Assembly: GCF_030718085.1 (NCBI RefSeq)
Contig: NZ_JAVAJF010000006.1
Span: forward strand, 1 to 37,976
DNA length: 37,976 bases
Source of the DNA: Marinobacter sp. MDS2
Lineage (GTDB): Bacteria > Pseudomonadota > Gammaproteobacteria > Pseudomonadales > Oleiphilaceae
Direction: 5' to 3'
Below are positions 16,840-25,989 of the stretch, piece after piece (position 1 is the stretch's first letter; each line of letters starts with the position of its first letter). The position numbers were made by a program, and so were the translations under genes. The notes beneath the pieces are model-generated. The model did no database searches. It was not told where the DNA came from and saw only the letters and a list, made by a program, of their open reading frames with translations.

Positions 16840-18147
16840 TCAGAACGGCGTTGTCCAGCCGTCTGGCACACTGCCTTCCCGGATACGTTGCGGATGATCT
16901 CCGACATCGACTCGAACCACTTCTTCTGCCCGCTCGATGTTGATCACCGACATCTGATCCGTGCCACTCCAGGACACAAAACAGTTCTCGCCGGACGCAT
17001 CACGGGTGATCCAATAAGGCTTCTCACCCAAGCCTTCCAACAGTTCATAGTCAAAGGTTTTGCGATCAACAATGGCCACGTAGTCGCTCATGGTGCCGGC
17101 AACACACAGCTTTTCATCATCGGCACCCATCGAGATACCATGGTGTGCTGAATCGTTTACGTATAGTTCTACCGGTAAATCCGGCACCCGGTTCGGAAGA
17201 TTCGCGACTCGCGTAATTTTGTCGTTCTCCATATCGTATTCGACAAAACCATGGAAGAATGAAAGCTGGAAGTAGAAGAACTTTTCATCCTCGGTGTGCG
17301 CCATCGGCCGAATGGCCGGGCTCATATTGGGATAACCCGCTTCCGCCAGCTTTTCGCTGATATCAAAGCTTTTGATGTCTTCCCAGGTTTCCGTATCCAC
17401 CACTTTGAAGATACGTTCGCCCTTGGTGTCTTTGAGCAGACCCCGGTCTGCCGGTGTGAACACGTGCCCGATACTGGCGTGATAAATTTTCTTTCCGTCT
17501 TTCGAGTACACGTTTTCGTGCGGAGAGTTACCGGTCGGGAAGCGTGCTTTTTCTTCACCGGTCCAGACATCCAGAATATGCACCACCTTGCCGGTTGAAG
17601 CTGAAACCGCCACCTCCGACCCATCCGGTGACAACGCCATATGGTCTGAGCGAATACCGTCAACTTCGAATCGCCAGACGATGTCGTTAGAGGCAATATC
17701 GATGGCGACCACATCCGCAAAACTCGGCCGGGACACAATCAACAGCTCTCCGTTACGGGTGCTGTACATGTCATCGACATACTGGTTGTGGCCCTCACCG
17801 ATCAACAGCGCGATGCCGTGAAACGCTGCCAACTTGATGGGGTCAAGACGAATCTCGTTCATCCGCTCTTCTAAATCCGGGATACCATTAATCCGCCCGA
17901 TCTTTACGTAGCTTTCGCCATCAATAACATCGATAACGCCGTCCCAGTTGCTGCCGACAAACACCACAGGCTTGGCGCCGTCCTCGACAGGAACGGTGAC
18001 CGGGGGTTCGCTCTCGGGCTGAGTTTGTACCGACGAATTCTCAGGCTCCGCGGAGCCGGCATTCCCACCAGAGCTGTCATTTTCACCCATGCAACCGGCG
18101 AGGATCAGCGTCATCAACAGAGGAGTAAGGGGGGCAGTAAAACGCAT
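16840..18147 (-). CDS. YVTN-type beta-propeller lipoprotein
   Basis: 435 residues. The lipoprotein signal is MRFTAPLTPLLMTLILAGC (Cys19), followed by a Ser/Glu/Pro-rich spacer to about residue 55. The rest is repeated four-stranded blades with the pattern of surface or periplasmic YVTN propellers: MALSPDGSEVAVSASTGKVV, VYSKDGKKIYHAS, WITRDASGENCFVSWSGT. It lacks a CxxCH haem motif and any obvious catalytic residues, so a binding or scaffold role, or a quinoprotein-like fold without cofactor, is possible. It heads a two-gene unit with the ceramidase and may present or sense lipid substrate; that link rests only on position. GGAG lies about 9 nt before the ATG. Confidence 0.8.
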   Translation of the reverse strand: MRFTAPLTPLLMTLILAGCMGENDSSGGNAGSAEPENSSVQTQPESEPPVTVPVEDGAKPVVFVGSNWDGVIDVIDGESYVKIGRINGIPDLEERMNEIRLDPIKLAAFHGIALLIGEGHNQYVDDMYSTRNGELLIVSRPSFADVVAIDIASNDIVWRFEVDGIRSDHMALSPDGSEVAVSASTGKVVHILDVWTGEEKARFPTGNSPHENVYSKDGKKIYHASIGHVFTPADRGLLKDTKGERIFKVVDTETWEDIKSFDISEKLAEAGYPNMSPAIRPMAHTEDEKFFYFQLSFFHGFVEYDMENDKITRVANLPNRVPDLPVELYVNDSAHHGISMGADDEKLCVAGTMSDYVAIVDRKTFDYELLEGLGEKPYWITRDASGENCFVSWSGTDQMSVINIERAEEVVRVDVGDHPQRIREGSVPDGWTTPF

Positions 18148-18405
18148 CGAAAGGGCTCCATTGTTATCTTATTGTTTTTTTGACCACACGAAAAAACGTG
18201 ACAGTCAGTCGTATTACATTATGCGTACACCGTCACATTTTCGGCTATGGCAGAAATGACAAAACAGCTGGCAGAATCGTCAACTCGGCCAATCGATGTT
18301 GTTGGGAGCCGACCAAAGGGCTTTGAAAGCGCGCCCTTATGCGAGAAAAACCGGAACTGCTATCCTTTGCAGAAAGCACACAACCTTCCACCACTGGAGA
18401 AGACT
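18148..18405. other. Divergent intergenic region, propeller-ceramidase versus mgtC
   Basis: This 258-bp region must hold both divergent promoters. GTGAC and GTCAC half-sites flank an AT-rich core at about 18197-18236: GTGACAGT on one side and ACCGTCAC on the other, differing at one of eight bases. That could be a regulator operator. A CTGTCAC heptamer on the minus strand resembles one Pho-box half, but its partner half is poor. An upstream in-frame extension of mgtC from 18247 is unlikely to be coding. Confidence 0.35.
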
Positions 18406-18858
18406 ATGGACGAGAGCGAAATTTCCCTGCTGGACATGACCATTCGACTTCTTTCGGCGGCCGGGCTTGCGTTTTTGTTAGGTCTGGAGCGGGAATTGAG
18501 AGGAAAACCTGCAGGGCTGCGATCTCACATGTTGGTCTCTCTGGGGGCTTCGGCTTTCATTATGATGGGGATGCACATTTTGTTGGCAACAGCGGAAGGC
18601 GACCCTTCAGCTCGAATAGATCCAACCCGCATCGTGGAAGGCGTGGTAGGCGGCATTGGCTTTTTGGGTGCGGGTTGCATCATTCAAAGCCGCGGCAATG
18701 TTCAGGGCATTACCACCGGAGCGTCTATCTGGATCGCGGGTGCAATCGGAGTTGCTTGTGGGCTTGGCACCTTGGTGCTGGCCGGATTACTGACAGGATT
18801 TGCACTTATAACCGTGGTTATTCTGGGACGGTTTGAACGGGAAGTCATCGAGGACTAA
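18406..18858 (+). CDS. MgtC/SapB family inner-membrane protein
   Basis: 150 residues from ATG 18406, chosen because GGAG lies 8 nt upstream and because MgtC-family proteins start just before the first membrane helix. An in-frame ATG at 18247 would add 53 non-conserved residues. The hallmark LGLERELRGKPAGLRSH follows the first helix. Later helices carry GGIGFLGAGCIIQ and TTGASIWIAGAIGVACG. This is the SapB-type membrane domain without the cytosolic ACT-like tail of Salmonella MgtC. MgtC proteins help growth in low magnesium and in hosts and modulate ATP synthase or phosphate uptake. The exact role of short versions is unknown. The stop is 8 nt before the dehalogenase gene, so the two form an operon. 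Confidence 0.88.
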   Translation: MDESEISLLDMTIRLLSAAGLAFLLGLERELRGKPAGLRSHMLVSLGASAFIMMGMHILLATAEGDPSARIDPTRIVEGVVGGIGFLGAGCIIQSRGNVQGITTGASIWIAGAIGVACGLGTLVLAGLLTGFALITVVILGRFEREVIED

Positions 18859-18866
18859 GGTGCAGC

Positions 18867-19577
18867 ATGATTAATAAGAAAGCCCCGCCCGTCATCGTTT
18901 TCGATGTCAACGAAACCTTGCTCGACATTACCACCCTTGAGCCCTTGTTTGAGCGCATGTTTGGAAATCCTGTCATGCTCAGGGAGTGGTTTGCACAGCT
19001 CGTACTCTACTCCCAGACGATGACGTTATCGGGCCTTTATACGCCCTTCAACAAACTCGGCGCAGCGGCACTAAAAATGACCGCATCGATTCATCAAATT
19101 GGCTGCACCGATAACGACATTGAAGAACTTGGGGAACGAATGCGGCGCATGCCGGCGCACCCGGATGTTGTTCCGGCTCTCACCCGGTTAAAAACCGCCG
19201 GCCATAGATTGGTCACGCTCACCAACTCCCCTGTTAGCGCTTCCCCCACTCCGTTGGATGAAGCCGGTTTACGCGATTATTTCGAGCGTACGTTCAGCGT
19301 TGAAGCAACAGGCAAGTTCAAACCAGCGCCCGAGACCTATCAACACGTTGCACAAGCGCTCTCGGTTAACACGTCCGATTTGTGCCTTGTCGCCTGCCAC
19401 CTCTGGGACACCATAGGCGCACAAGCTGCGGGCTGCCAAGGCGCTTTTCTTACCCGCCCACATAACGCATTTTTGCCCGCGCCCGGTGTTCCGTATCCCG
19501 ATTTTATGGCCTCAACGTTGGGCGAGCTGGCCGAGCAAATCATCCGGCGAGCGCCCGTGGAGGCTCCCAACCCATAA
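18867..19577 (+). CDS. Type II haloacid dehalogenase-like hydrolase
   Basis: 236 residues. HAD hydrolases use an Asp nucleophile; type II members release halide from 2-haloacids with inversion. Motif I is FDVNETLLD (Asp13), motif II TLTNSP, the motif III Lys lies in KFKPAPETY, and motif IV is CHLWDTIGAQAAG. The cap helices lie between motifs I and II (about 30-110). Motif I has NE where characterised L-2-haloacid dehalogenases have GT, so the natural substrate may be another phosphate or halo compound. AAGG lies about 7 nt before the ATG. It is the second gene of the mgtC unit and ends at the terminator at 19581-19611. Confidence 0.85.
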   Translation: MINKKAPPVIVFDVNETLLDITTLEPLFERMFGNPVMLREWFAQLVLYSQTMTLSGLYTPFNKLGAAALKMTASIHQIGCTDNDIEELGERMRRMPAHPDVVPALTRLKTAGHRLVTLTNSPVSASPTPLDEAGLRDYFERTFSVEATGKFKPAPETYQHVAQALSVNTSDLCLVACHLWDTIGAQAAGCQGAFLTRPHNAFLPAPGVPYPDFMASTLGELAEQIIRRAPVEAPNP

Positions 19578-19580
19578 AGC

Positions 19581-19611
19581 GAAAAGCCGCACGGTGATCG
19601 TGCGGCTTTTC
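19581..19611. terminator. Strong bidirectional intrinsic terminator
   Basis: A perfect 12-bp stem: GAAAAGCCGCAC (19581-19592) pairs with 19600-19611 around a 7-nt loop. The A/T-rich stem ends supply U-tracts in both directions. It lies between the convergent dehalogenase and hupE genes and can serve both. Confidence 0.93.
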
Positions 19612-19635
19612 GAGTTTTCAGGGTCAGATCCTTTA

Positions 19636-20220
19636 TTAACCGGCAGCCAATACACCACCAACCACTGCGACCACACCACCTAATGCGCGCGTGACCCGGT
19701 TGTCTGCACGGAGCATCAATTCCCCCAGACGACGACCAACGAACGTGATAGCCAAAGTTGCAACCACGAAACCGGCCAAGTAGGAGAACAGGCTGGCACC
19801 GGCAGTCATTTCAGCGCCGTGAGCGTATCCGTGGGTGATCATAAACAGAGTCACCAATGTGCCGCCTACGACCGTAGGCAGTTTCGCCATAGTGGCAATC
19901 AGCACACCTGCCAGCAGCACAGACATGGCGATACCCGTTTCCACACCACTCAAATTCAATCCACTCCAAGCCAACACTGCACCAAGAATCATGCCGCCAA
20001 CAACAAACAGCGGTGCGCCATTTTTCATTACCGTGCTCTGTCGAATACTCCAGAAGCCGATGGCAGCCATCGCCAGCAAGTGGTCAATGCCCAACATTGG
20101 GTGCAGCAAGCCGCTGAGGAAATCGCTGTGGGTATGCACGCCGTGGCCGGGGTGAGCTGCAGCTGCACCGGCGATCAACATCAGCCCAACGCTCATCAGT
20201 AATTTAGTCATTCTGTTCAT
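19636..20220 (-). CDS. hupE: HupE/UreJ family nickel permease
   Basis: 194 residues from ATG 20220, chosen because GGAG 6 nt upstream is a proper ribosome site. An in-frame ATG at 20232 overlaps that site. A signal peptide ending AGAAAA is followed by a metal-binding HPGHGVHTHSD stretch and about six membrane helices. HPMLGIDHLLAMAAIGFW and THGYAHGAE are the conserved HupE/UreJ motifs. Family members import nickel for hydrogenase or urease. It is the last gene of the urease cluster, 72 bp after ureG, and so most likely feeds nickel to UreE/UreG. The name ureJ would be equally valid. Confidence 0.88.
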   Translation of the reverse strand: MNRMTKLLMSVGLMLIAGAAAAHPGHGVHTHSDFLSGLLHPMLGIDHLLAMAAIGFWSIRQSTVMKNGAPLFVVGGMILGAVLAWSGLNLSGVETGIAMSVLLAGVLIATMAKLPTVVGGTLVTLFMITHGYAHGAEMTAGASLFSYLAGFVVATLAITFVGRRLGELMLRADNRVTRALGGVVAVVGGVLAAG

Positions 20221-20292
20221 GGTGTTCTCCATCTGTTCTTGGTAATTATGTCAATTTCAATTCATGCTGTTTGCACAGCTTTGGCTGCTGAC

Positions 20293-20931
20293 TCAGGCGC
20301 TTTCGTTCAGTTTTTCCGGCCGACGTTCAGGCAACATTCCCTGCTTCAAAATGAAGCTGATGATTTCTTCCAGGCCAACGCCGTCGTATAAGTTCGCAAA
20401 CACGAACGGCCGTTCACCACGCATTTTCTTGGAGTCCCGTTCCATAACATCCAGTGAGGCGTGCACGTATTCGGCAATGTCGATCTTATTTATGATCAAC
20501 AAATCCGATTTGGTGATGCCCGGGCCACCTTTGCGCGGAATCTTGTCACCGGCTGAAACATCAATGACATACAGGGTCAGATCCGACAGTTCCGGGCTGA
20601 ACGTGGCCGAGAGGTTGTCACCTCCGGATTCCACCAGCACCAGTTCCAAACCCGGATGACGGGCTTGCAAGTCATCAATCGCCGCCAGATTCATGGACGC
20701 GTCTTCGCGGATGGCCGTGTGAGGGCACCCCCCGGTTTCCACGCCGAGAATACGATCTGCCGGCAGGGCTTCGTGCTTCAGCAGAAAATCCGCATCTTCA
20801 CGGGTGTATATGTCGTTGGTGACCACCGCGATGTTGTAATGGTCTTTCAACGCCTTACACAGCTGGCGCAACAACGCGGTTTTTCCAGACCCAACAGGAC
20901 CACCAACACCTACGCGTAAACAATGAGTCAT
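20293..20931 (-). CDS. ureG: Urease accessory GTPase UreG
   Basis: 212 residues from ATG 20931; AAGGA lies 8 nt upstream. UreG is a SIMIBI GTPase that drives nickel insertion into apo-urease with UreD, UreF and UreE. The P-loop is [14 protein letters not shown] near the N-terminus. The metal-binding CPH motif lies in [13 protein letters not shown]. The NKID guanine-specificity motif and the [14 protein letters not shown] segment are intact. Length is typical. The longer in-frame reading to 21072 runs back into ureF and is not credible. The gene starts 32 bp after the ureF stop. Confidence 0.97.
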   Translation of the reverse strand: MTHCLRVGVGGPVGSGKTALLRQLCKALKDHYNIAVVTNDIYTREDADFLLKHEALPADRILGVETGGCPHTAIREDASMNLAAIDDLQARHPGLELVLVESGGDNLSATFSPELSDLTLYVIDVSAGDKIPRKGGPGITKSDLLIINKIDIAEYVHASLDVMERDSKKMRGERPFVFANLYDGVGLEEIISFILKQGMLPERRPEKLNESA

Positions 20932-20962
20932 TGCAAAGTTCCTTCTGTTAATTCGAAGCCTC

Positions 20963-21670
20963 TTAGCTTCGGAATAATCTTGAATATTGGGTTTCATGCT
21001 GAGCACTGCCCAGAGCCAGGCCGGGTAGAATCGGGCCCAATCTCTCGTCGGGTAGTACCAGGGCGGTTTCAACCGCGGCGACGAGCTGCGGGCGCAACTG
21101 CTCGTTCAGGCGCTGCGCGGCGGTGTGCCCCAGAGGCATGGCCTTACAGGCCACTGCCAGCTGGTTCTCCAACCAGCCCCAGGCAAAACCCAGCAGGGCT
21201 TGACGCACCGGCACCTGTCGCTGATGTGCAACCCAGGCAAACACGGTGACGTAACCCGGCTCTTCCGGCAGTTGGGCATCGCCCTGCTCTGCCTTGGGTT
21301 GCAACTCCAGACTCGTCAGCAGGCGCTTCAGCGCCAACCCCAAGCGGATGTCTTCGTCGCTGAGTTCGGCGGTTTCACGATTGGCGTGCAGCCAATCGTT
21401 CCAGAACGCGAGCCCTTTGCTGTCACCGTTGGCCCAGCAGTTCTGCAACCGAGCCAGCACCGGCAATTCACAGCGGCTCAAGCCATCGTCGAGAACACCT
21501 TCCAGCCACTCCCCCAGCTCGCGCTCGTTGCTGACCCAACCCAACTCAAAGGCACTTTCAAGGCCCTGTGACCAAGCAAAGGCGCCAATGGGCAACGCAG
21601 GGCTGATCAACTGCATCAAACCCAACAGCGCCAGATCGCTGACCCCGGCGCTCTGGCTGTCAGTGCGCAT
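20963..21670 (-). CDS. ureF: Urease accessory protein UreF
   Basis: 235 residues. All-helical UreF joins UreD and UreG and acts as gatekeeper of GTP hydrolysis during nickel loading. The family start region [22 protein letters not shown] is clear near residue 20. The conserved C-terminal region includes [11 protein letters not shown] 21670 overlaps the end of ureE by 11 nt and gives the usual length. In-frame starts further upstream would translate the out-of-frame His-rich tail of ureE. No strong Shine-Dalgarno is seen, so coupling to ureE translation is likely. Confidence 0.93.
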   Translation of the reverse strand: MRTDSQSAGVSDLALLGLMQLISPALPIGAFAWSQGLESAFELGWVSNERELGEWLEGVLDDGLSRCELPVLARLQNCWANGDSKGLAFWNDWLHANRETAELSDEDIRLGLALKRLLTSLELQPKAEQGDAQLPEEPGYVTVFAWVAHQRQVPVRQALLGFAWGWLENQLAVACKAMPLGHTAAQRLNEQLRPQLVAAVETALVLPDERLGPILPGLALGSAQHETQYSRLFRS

Positions 21671-22172
21671 GACTATGACCGTCGCTATGGCCGTGTTCAT
21701 GGCCATGGCTGTGCGCATGTTCACGCCCGGCGTGCGCATAGGCACCCGATTCAGGGTCAAACGGTGCTTCGTGATGGCTGAGACTAGCCCCCAATAATTC
21801 GGCCAGTTCCTCCAACACATGATCAGGAGGGAAACGCACCCAGTGCCGGCCATCATCGTCGGAGCCAATGGCCAACGACACGTGGCGGTTTCCCAAGTGG
21901 TAGCACAGCCGTGCCAAAGGCAGGCCGCTACCAATGTAAGCGGTCGTTACCGGCTCATTGGCAGCACAAATGCGAATCGCCTCGCCCGTTCGGGCTTGTA
22001 GCAGGTCGCCATGACGTAGCACCGGACCGCGATCCAGAAACAGGCCGACATCGCGGCCGCTATCGGTCACCGCTTTCAGGCGACCGCGAATTCGCAGCTC
22101 GTAAGGCAAAGTCAGCGTGTCCATTGCGTTTACGTCAGAGCTGCGGTCCATTCTCTTAATCAATTCAAGCAT
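21660..22172 (-). CDS. ureE: Urease accessory nickel metallochaperone UreE
   Basis: 170 residues from ATG 22172, chosen because AAGGA sits 6 nt upstream. A GTG at 22193 directly abuts the ureC stop but lacks a site. The N-terminal domain (about 15-75) has the UreE beta fold (LKAVTDSGRDVGLFLDRG). The C-terminal domain contains LGNRHVSLAI with the dimer-interface nickel-binding His. The protein ends in a very His-rich tail ([18 protein letters not shown]), a nickel store like that of Klebsiella UreE. It delivers nickel to UreG. Confidence 0.96.
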   Translation of the reverse strand: MLELIKRMDRSSDVNAMDTLTLPYELRIRGRLKAVTDSGRDVGLFLDRGPVLRHGDLLQARTGEAIRICAANEPVTTAYIGSGLPLARLCYHLGNRHVSLAIGSDDDGRHWVRFPPDHVLEELAELLGASLSHHEAPFDPESGAYAHAGREHAHSHGHEHGHSDGHSHAH

Positions 22173-22193
22173 GTACTTTTCCTTCCAAGCCAC

Positions 22194-23897
22194 TCAGAAC
22201 AAGTGATAGCGCTGCGCCAAAGGCACTTCCGAGAGCGGAGCACAGGTCAGCAATACGCCATCGGCGTGTACTTCGTAGGTTTGCGGGTCTACCGTCAGTT
22301 TCGGACAGGCCTCGTTCAGTTTCATGTCGCTCTTGCGTACTTGCCGGACGTTTTTCACCGCCACCAGCGGGCTCTTCAGGCCCAGCTTTTCTTCAAGCCC
22401 GGTATTCATGGCCGCTTGGCTGACGAAGGTCATTCGGGTGGCCGCGGCAGCTCGGCCGTAGGCACCAAACATACGGCGGTAATGCACCGGCTGTGGCGTG
22501 GAAATGGAGCCATTAGGGTCACCCATGGCCGCGCCCGCGATCATCCCGCCTTTTAGAATCAGCTCAGGCTTAACGCCAAAGAAGGCGGGCCGCCACAACA
22601 CTAGATCTGCCAGCTTACCGATTTCGATCGAGCCAACTTCATGGCCTACACCGTGGGTAATTGCCGGGTTGATGGTGTACTTGGCGACATAGCGCTTCGC
22701 CCGGAAATTGTCTGTGCCCCGCTCCTGGTCTTCAGGCAGCAAACCTCGCTGCAGGCGCATCTTATGGGCGGTCTGCCAGGTGCGGCACACCACTTCACCA
22801 ATGCGCCCCATGGCCTGAGAGTCCGAGGAGATCATCGAAATCACCCCCATGTCGTGCAGGATGTCTTCGGCGGCGATGGTTTCGCGGCGAATGCGAGAAT
22901 CCGCAAAGGCCACATCTTCCGGAATATTCGGATCCAGGTTGTGGCACACCATCAGCATATCGAGGTGCTCATCGACGGTATTGATGGTGTACGGCCGGGT
23001 CGGGTTGGTGGACGACGGCAACACATTCGGCAACGCACAAGCGGTGATGATGTCGGGTGCGTGGCCGCCACCGGCGCCTTCGGTGTGATAAGTATGAATA
23101 CACCGATCCTTGAAGGCCGCCAGAGTATCTTCCACAAAACCGGATTCATTCAGGCTGTCGGCATGAATGGCGATCTGTATGTCATAACGGTCAGCCACAT
23201 CCAATGCGTTACTGATGGATGCAGGTGCAGCGCCCCAGTCCTCGTGGATTTTCAGGCTCATGGCGCCGGCTTTCACCTGCTGCTCAAGCGCTTCCGGCTT
23301 ACTGGCACTGCCTTTTCCGAGAAACCCGATGTTGATCGGCAAATCGTCCACGGCCTGCATCATTTTACCCAAATGCCATGGGCCAGGCGTATGGGTGGTT
23401 GCAACGGAGCCCGTAGCTGGCCCGGTGCCGCCGCCAATCATGGTGGTCAATCCACTCATCAGCGCTTCGTCCACCTGCTGAGGGCAAATGTAATGCACGT
23501 GGGTATCAACCGCGCCAGCTGTGATGATGCGGTTTTCTCCCGCGATAATCTCAGTACCGGCACCGATCACGATGTCCACGTCTGGCTGGGTGTCCGGATT
23601 ACCCGCCTTACCAATCGCGGCAATGCGACCACCCTTGAGGCCAACATCGGCTTTCACAATGCCCCACCAGTCCAAAATGATGACGTTGGTGATCACGGTA
23701 TCCATTACCGCATCGTCACAGCGCTGACTCTGGCCCATGCCATCTCGAATCACCTTGCCACCACCAAACATAACCTCTTCACCGTAGTGGGTGTGGTCGT
23801 GTTCGATTTCGATCCACAATTCTGTATCGCCCAATCGAATGCGGTCACCGGTGGTCGGGCCGTACATATCCGAATAGGCTTGCCGGGAAATCTTCAT
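22194..23897 (-). CDS. ureC: Urease alpha subunit UreC
   Basis: 567 residues, the standard length. It hydrolyses urea to ammonia and carbamate at a bi-nickel centre. All key residues are visible: His133 and His135 (DTHVHYIC), the carbamylated Lys216 ([10 protein letters not shown]), His245 (AIHADS), His271 ([15 protein letters not shown]), Cys318-His319 of the active-site flap (MVCHNLDPN) and Asp359 (SSDS). Its ATG overlaps the ureB stop in an ATGA arrangement. AAAGG lies about 16 nt upstream, so coupling to ureB is likely. It looks fully functional and cytosolic. Confidence 0.99.
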   Translation of the reverse strand: MKISRQAYSDMYGPTTGDRIRLGDTELWIEIEHDHTHYGEEVMFGGGKVIRDGMGQSQRCDDAVMDTVITNVIILDWWGIVKADVGLKGGRIAAIGKAGNPDTQPDVDIVIGAGTEIIAGENRIITAGAVDTHVHYICPQQVDEALMSGLTTMIGGGTGPATGSVATTHTPGPWHLGKMMQAVDDLPINIGFLGKGSASKPEALEQQVKAGAMSLKIHEDWGAAPASISNALDVADRYDIQIAIHADSLNESGFVEDTLAAFKDRCIHTYHTEGAGGGHAPDIITACALPNVLPSSTNPTRPYTINTVDEHLDMLMVCHNLDPNIPEDVAFADSRIRRETIAAEDILHDMGVISMISSDSQAMGRIGEVVCRTWQTAHKMRLQRGLLPEDQERGTDNFRAKRYVAKYTINPAITHGVGHEVGSIEIGKLADLVLWRPAFFGVKPELILKGGMIAGAAMGDPNGSISTPQPVHYRRMFGAYGRAAAATRMTFVSQAAMNTGLEEKLGLKSPLVAVKNVRQVRKSDMKLNEACPKLTVDPQTYEVHADGVLLTCAPLSEVPLAQRYHLF

Positions 23898-24235
23898 GAG
23901 CGCGCGCCCCCTTTATCATTCTGATCCAGTGGCCCCATCACCTCGCCGCGGAAACCGTATATGCGGCGCAGGCCGGAATACGGGATCAAAGGCACTTTTC
24001 GGGTTTGGCCTGGTTCAAACCGGATGGCCGTCCCTGCCGCAATAGCCAGCCGGTGTCCGTATGCCTGTTTGCGATCAAATCGAAGGGCTGGATTGGTCTC
24101 GGCGAAATGGTAGTGAGAACCTACCTGCACCGGCCGGTCGCCCGTGTTGGCAACCTCGACATTGACGATGGAATCTGCGCGGTCCACGCACAGCTCAATA
24201 TCGCCGCTTTGGAGTTGATACTCTCCTGGGGTCAT
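23894..24235 (-). CDS. ureB: Urease beta subunit UreB
   Basis: 113 residues from ATG 24235, chosen because GGAGG lies 6 nt upstream. A TTG at 24250 would extend it slightly but lacks support. The family start MTPGEYQL and the core [26 protein letters not shown] are intact, as is the C-terminal [10 protein letters not shown]. It is a structural subunit of the (ABC)3 urease. It lies 11 bp after ureA and overlaps ureC by 4 bp. Confidence 0.97.
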   Translation of the reverse strand: MTPGEYQLQSGDIELCVDRADSIVNVEVANTGDRPVQVGSHYHFAETNPALRFDRKQAYGHRLAIAAGTAIRFEPGQTRKVPLIPYSGLRRIYGFRGEVMGPLDQNDKGGARS

Positions 24236-24246
24236 GACGAGCCTCC

Positions 24247-24549
24247 TCAAACAATCGGATTGTGAACGGTGACCAGTTTGGTCCCGTCCGGAAAGGTTGC
24301 CTCGACCTGCACGTCTTGAATCATCTCGGGCACGCCATCCATTACATCTTCACGGGTCAGAATTTCCCGGCCGGCACTCATCATCTCCGCCACGGTTCGG
24401 CCCTCTCGGGCACCCTCCATAATCGCGCAGCTGATCAGCGCAACCGATTCGGGATAATTCAACTTGAGCCCTTTCGCTTTGCGGCGCTCAGCCAGCAAAC
24501 CTGCCGTAAACAGGAGCAACTTATCTTTATCTCTCGGTGTTAATTCCAT
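24247..24549 (-). CDS. ureA: Urease gamma subunit UreA
   Basis: 100 residues from ATG 24549 ([14 protein letters not shown]), with GGAG 6 nt upstream. In-frame ATGs at 24567 and 24561 lie upstream of that site. [20 protein letters not shown] and the C-terminal [20 protein letters not shown] are the conserved gamma-subunit segments. It is the first structural gene, about 100 bp after ureD. Confidence 0.97.
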   Translation of the reverse strand: MELTPRDKDKLLLFTAGLLAERRKAKGLKLNYPESVALISCAIMEGAREGRTVAEMMSAGREILTREDVMDGVPEMIQDVQVEATFPDGTKLVTVHNPIV

Positions 24550-24649
24550 CGCTAACTCCATCGTCATCGATGTTTTGTTTTAAAACCTGTGCGTGTAAGC
24601 AACACAGGCGGTGGGTCGTCGCCAAAGTCAGCGCTTTGGCGAAAAATTG

Positions 24650-25558
24650 TCAGGTAAGCCAAATGCGTGGCACGGTGGCCTCGTGTCCGGTCAGGCGTGG
24701 GCGCAGGATCGCTCGGGCTTGCTGGAAGAGGTCCCAGACTTCGTTTCGTTCGATACCAAGATAGCGAAGCAGTAGCACGCCCCGGCGGAAGGTAACCGCC
24801 CAGCGTTCATTCGCCGGCAGTCGTTCACGTAAAACAGCCACAGCCTCGGCTGGATCGGCCAGGCCAATCGCCCAGAGCGTAGCGTGTACGGTGGCTCCGC
24901 CCTGCCCCCATTTGCCGGCGAACCGCCGGTGTGCTGGATCTAGCGACTGGCGCTCTATCCACAAGGGCCGACCGCCTTGGGAGACGTGGAAACGTTGTTC
25001 TAGGTGCCCACTGGCAAAGGGCAAGTCGCTGGCTGGGCGGCCCAGGCCAAGAATTTCCCAGCCCAGACATTTGGCGTTTTCTTCCAGCTCGATCAGAAAG
25101 GTTTGTTCACCACGAGAGCCATCAAAAGCGAGGGTTTCCTGGGGCAGCCACTCCAGCGTGGCACCGTTCGCAACTTTTAGGTGAGTGGTCTGGGTCCAGG
25201 CAACGCCATTGCTATCGGCACGGTAAAGTTTGTTGGCAGCCGGGGTGGTCAGGAGCGTATGCGCGCCCGCCGAAACCGTGACATCAACGTTGAGAGCATC
25301 ACCGCTCACCAAGCCCCCGGGAGGATGCAAGAGGTATACGTGACAGCAACCGTCACGACCTTCCGGATAAAACGGCCGCTGAACTCGCAGGGGCCCATAA
25401 TGGTGGGATTTGTTCATTCTGGTGATACTGAGATCACCGTCCGCGTAGGCGCAAAAGCCCAAGGTCAGAGAAGCTGCCCAATGGCGATTGGCATCAAAAC
25501 GATGCCCGGAATCCGAGGCTGCCCGTTGTTGAACAGGCATAAAGGGTAGAATCGTCAT
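24650..25558 (-). CDS. ureD: Urease accessory protein UreD
   Basis: About 302 residues from ATG 25558; an ATG at 25594 adds 12 residues and cannot be excluded. Neither has a good Shine-Dalgarno. UreD binds apo-urease and forms the nickel tunnel with UreF and UreG. Family segments: HWAASLTLGF, the GPLRVQRPFYPEG loop, CHVYLLHPPGGLVSGD, HTLLTTPAANKLYR and LEWLPQETLAFDG. It is the first gene of the operon, so the promoter should lie in 25560-25950. Confidence 0.95.
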   Translation of the reverse strand: MTILPFMPVQQRAASDSGHRFDANRHWAASLTLGFCAYADGDLSITRMNKSHHYGPLRVQRPFYPEGRDGCCHVYLLHPPGGLVSGDALNVDVTVSAGAHTLLTTPAANKLYRADSNGVAWTQTTHLKVANGATLEWLPQETLAFDGSRGEQTFLIELEENAKCLGWEILGLGRPASDLPFASGHLEQRFHVSQGGRPLWIERQSLDPAHRRFAGKWGQGGATVHATLWAIGLADPAEAVAVLRERLPANERWAVTFRRGVLLLRYLGIERNEVWDLFQQARAILRPRLTGHEATVPRIWLT

Positions 25559-25594
25559 GCGATCGTGTACCTTTGTAATAGCCCAGCGCAGCAT

Positions 25595-25989
25595 CTTCCG
25601 CGGATTCCACAGCAGATTTTCCTGACAGGCAGGGCTATAAGCTGAAAATAGCAGAACGATCTGGAACGTCCACGCGCACGGGTACGGTCAGATTGACGGA
25701 ATTGGCTTTAAAGCCGCCGTTGGCGATCAGCTTGCAAGTATTGCTTGAAATGAAAAACGCAAACTGATGCAGAAAACTAGATATACAGACTCAGGGCTGA
25801 GACGAACGTCTCTGGGTGTGTGTGCCGACTTGAGGAACTCAAAGGCCTAAAGTTAAGACTTTTTGGAACCACCAGCTATGCCCTAGCGCAATTATACTCT
25901 TATGGAATTTTTATAGTCAACAAAATTCTAACTCGCTTGCCGAAAGTTTTAGCTCGAGCCGGGCAAACACCCGGCTCTTTAACTGTGAC
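25595..25989. other. Intergenic region upstream of the urease operon
   Basis: The 395 bp between the phosphatase stop and ureD hold the hairpin at 25956-25977 and must include the urease promoter. The middle is AT-rich (about 25880-25940). I looked for a sigma-54 -24/-12 pair on the minus strand, as expected for NtrC-controlled urease, and found no convincing match. Short open frames here overlap the terminator or the 3' end of the phosphatase gene and do not look coding. Confidence 0.5.
25956..25977 (-). terminator. Likely terminator after the phosphatase genes
   Basis: GAGCCGGG (25956-25963) pairs perfectly with CCCGGCTC (25970-25977) around a 6-nt loop, 13 bp past the phosphatase stop. 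The following T-tract is weak on the minus strand, so termination may be partial, allowing some read-through into urease. Confidence 0.65.

Noticed and set aside
18247..18405. Upstream extension of the MgtC protein by 53 residues
   Set aside because: The added segment is not membrane-like, and the ATG at 18406 has a good GGAG site and fits the family length.
22641..23924. 427-codon plus-strand open frame
   Set aside because: It is the antisense of ureC, a full-length enzyme with every active-site residue. The long frame reflects codon bias.
25595..25989. Sigma-54 promoter for urease
   Set aside because: No TGGC-N7-8-TTGC-like pair with correct spacing was found on the minus strand.
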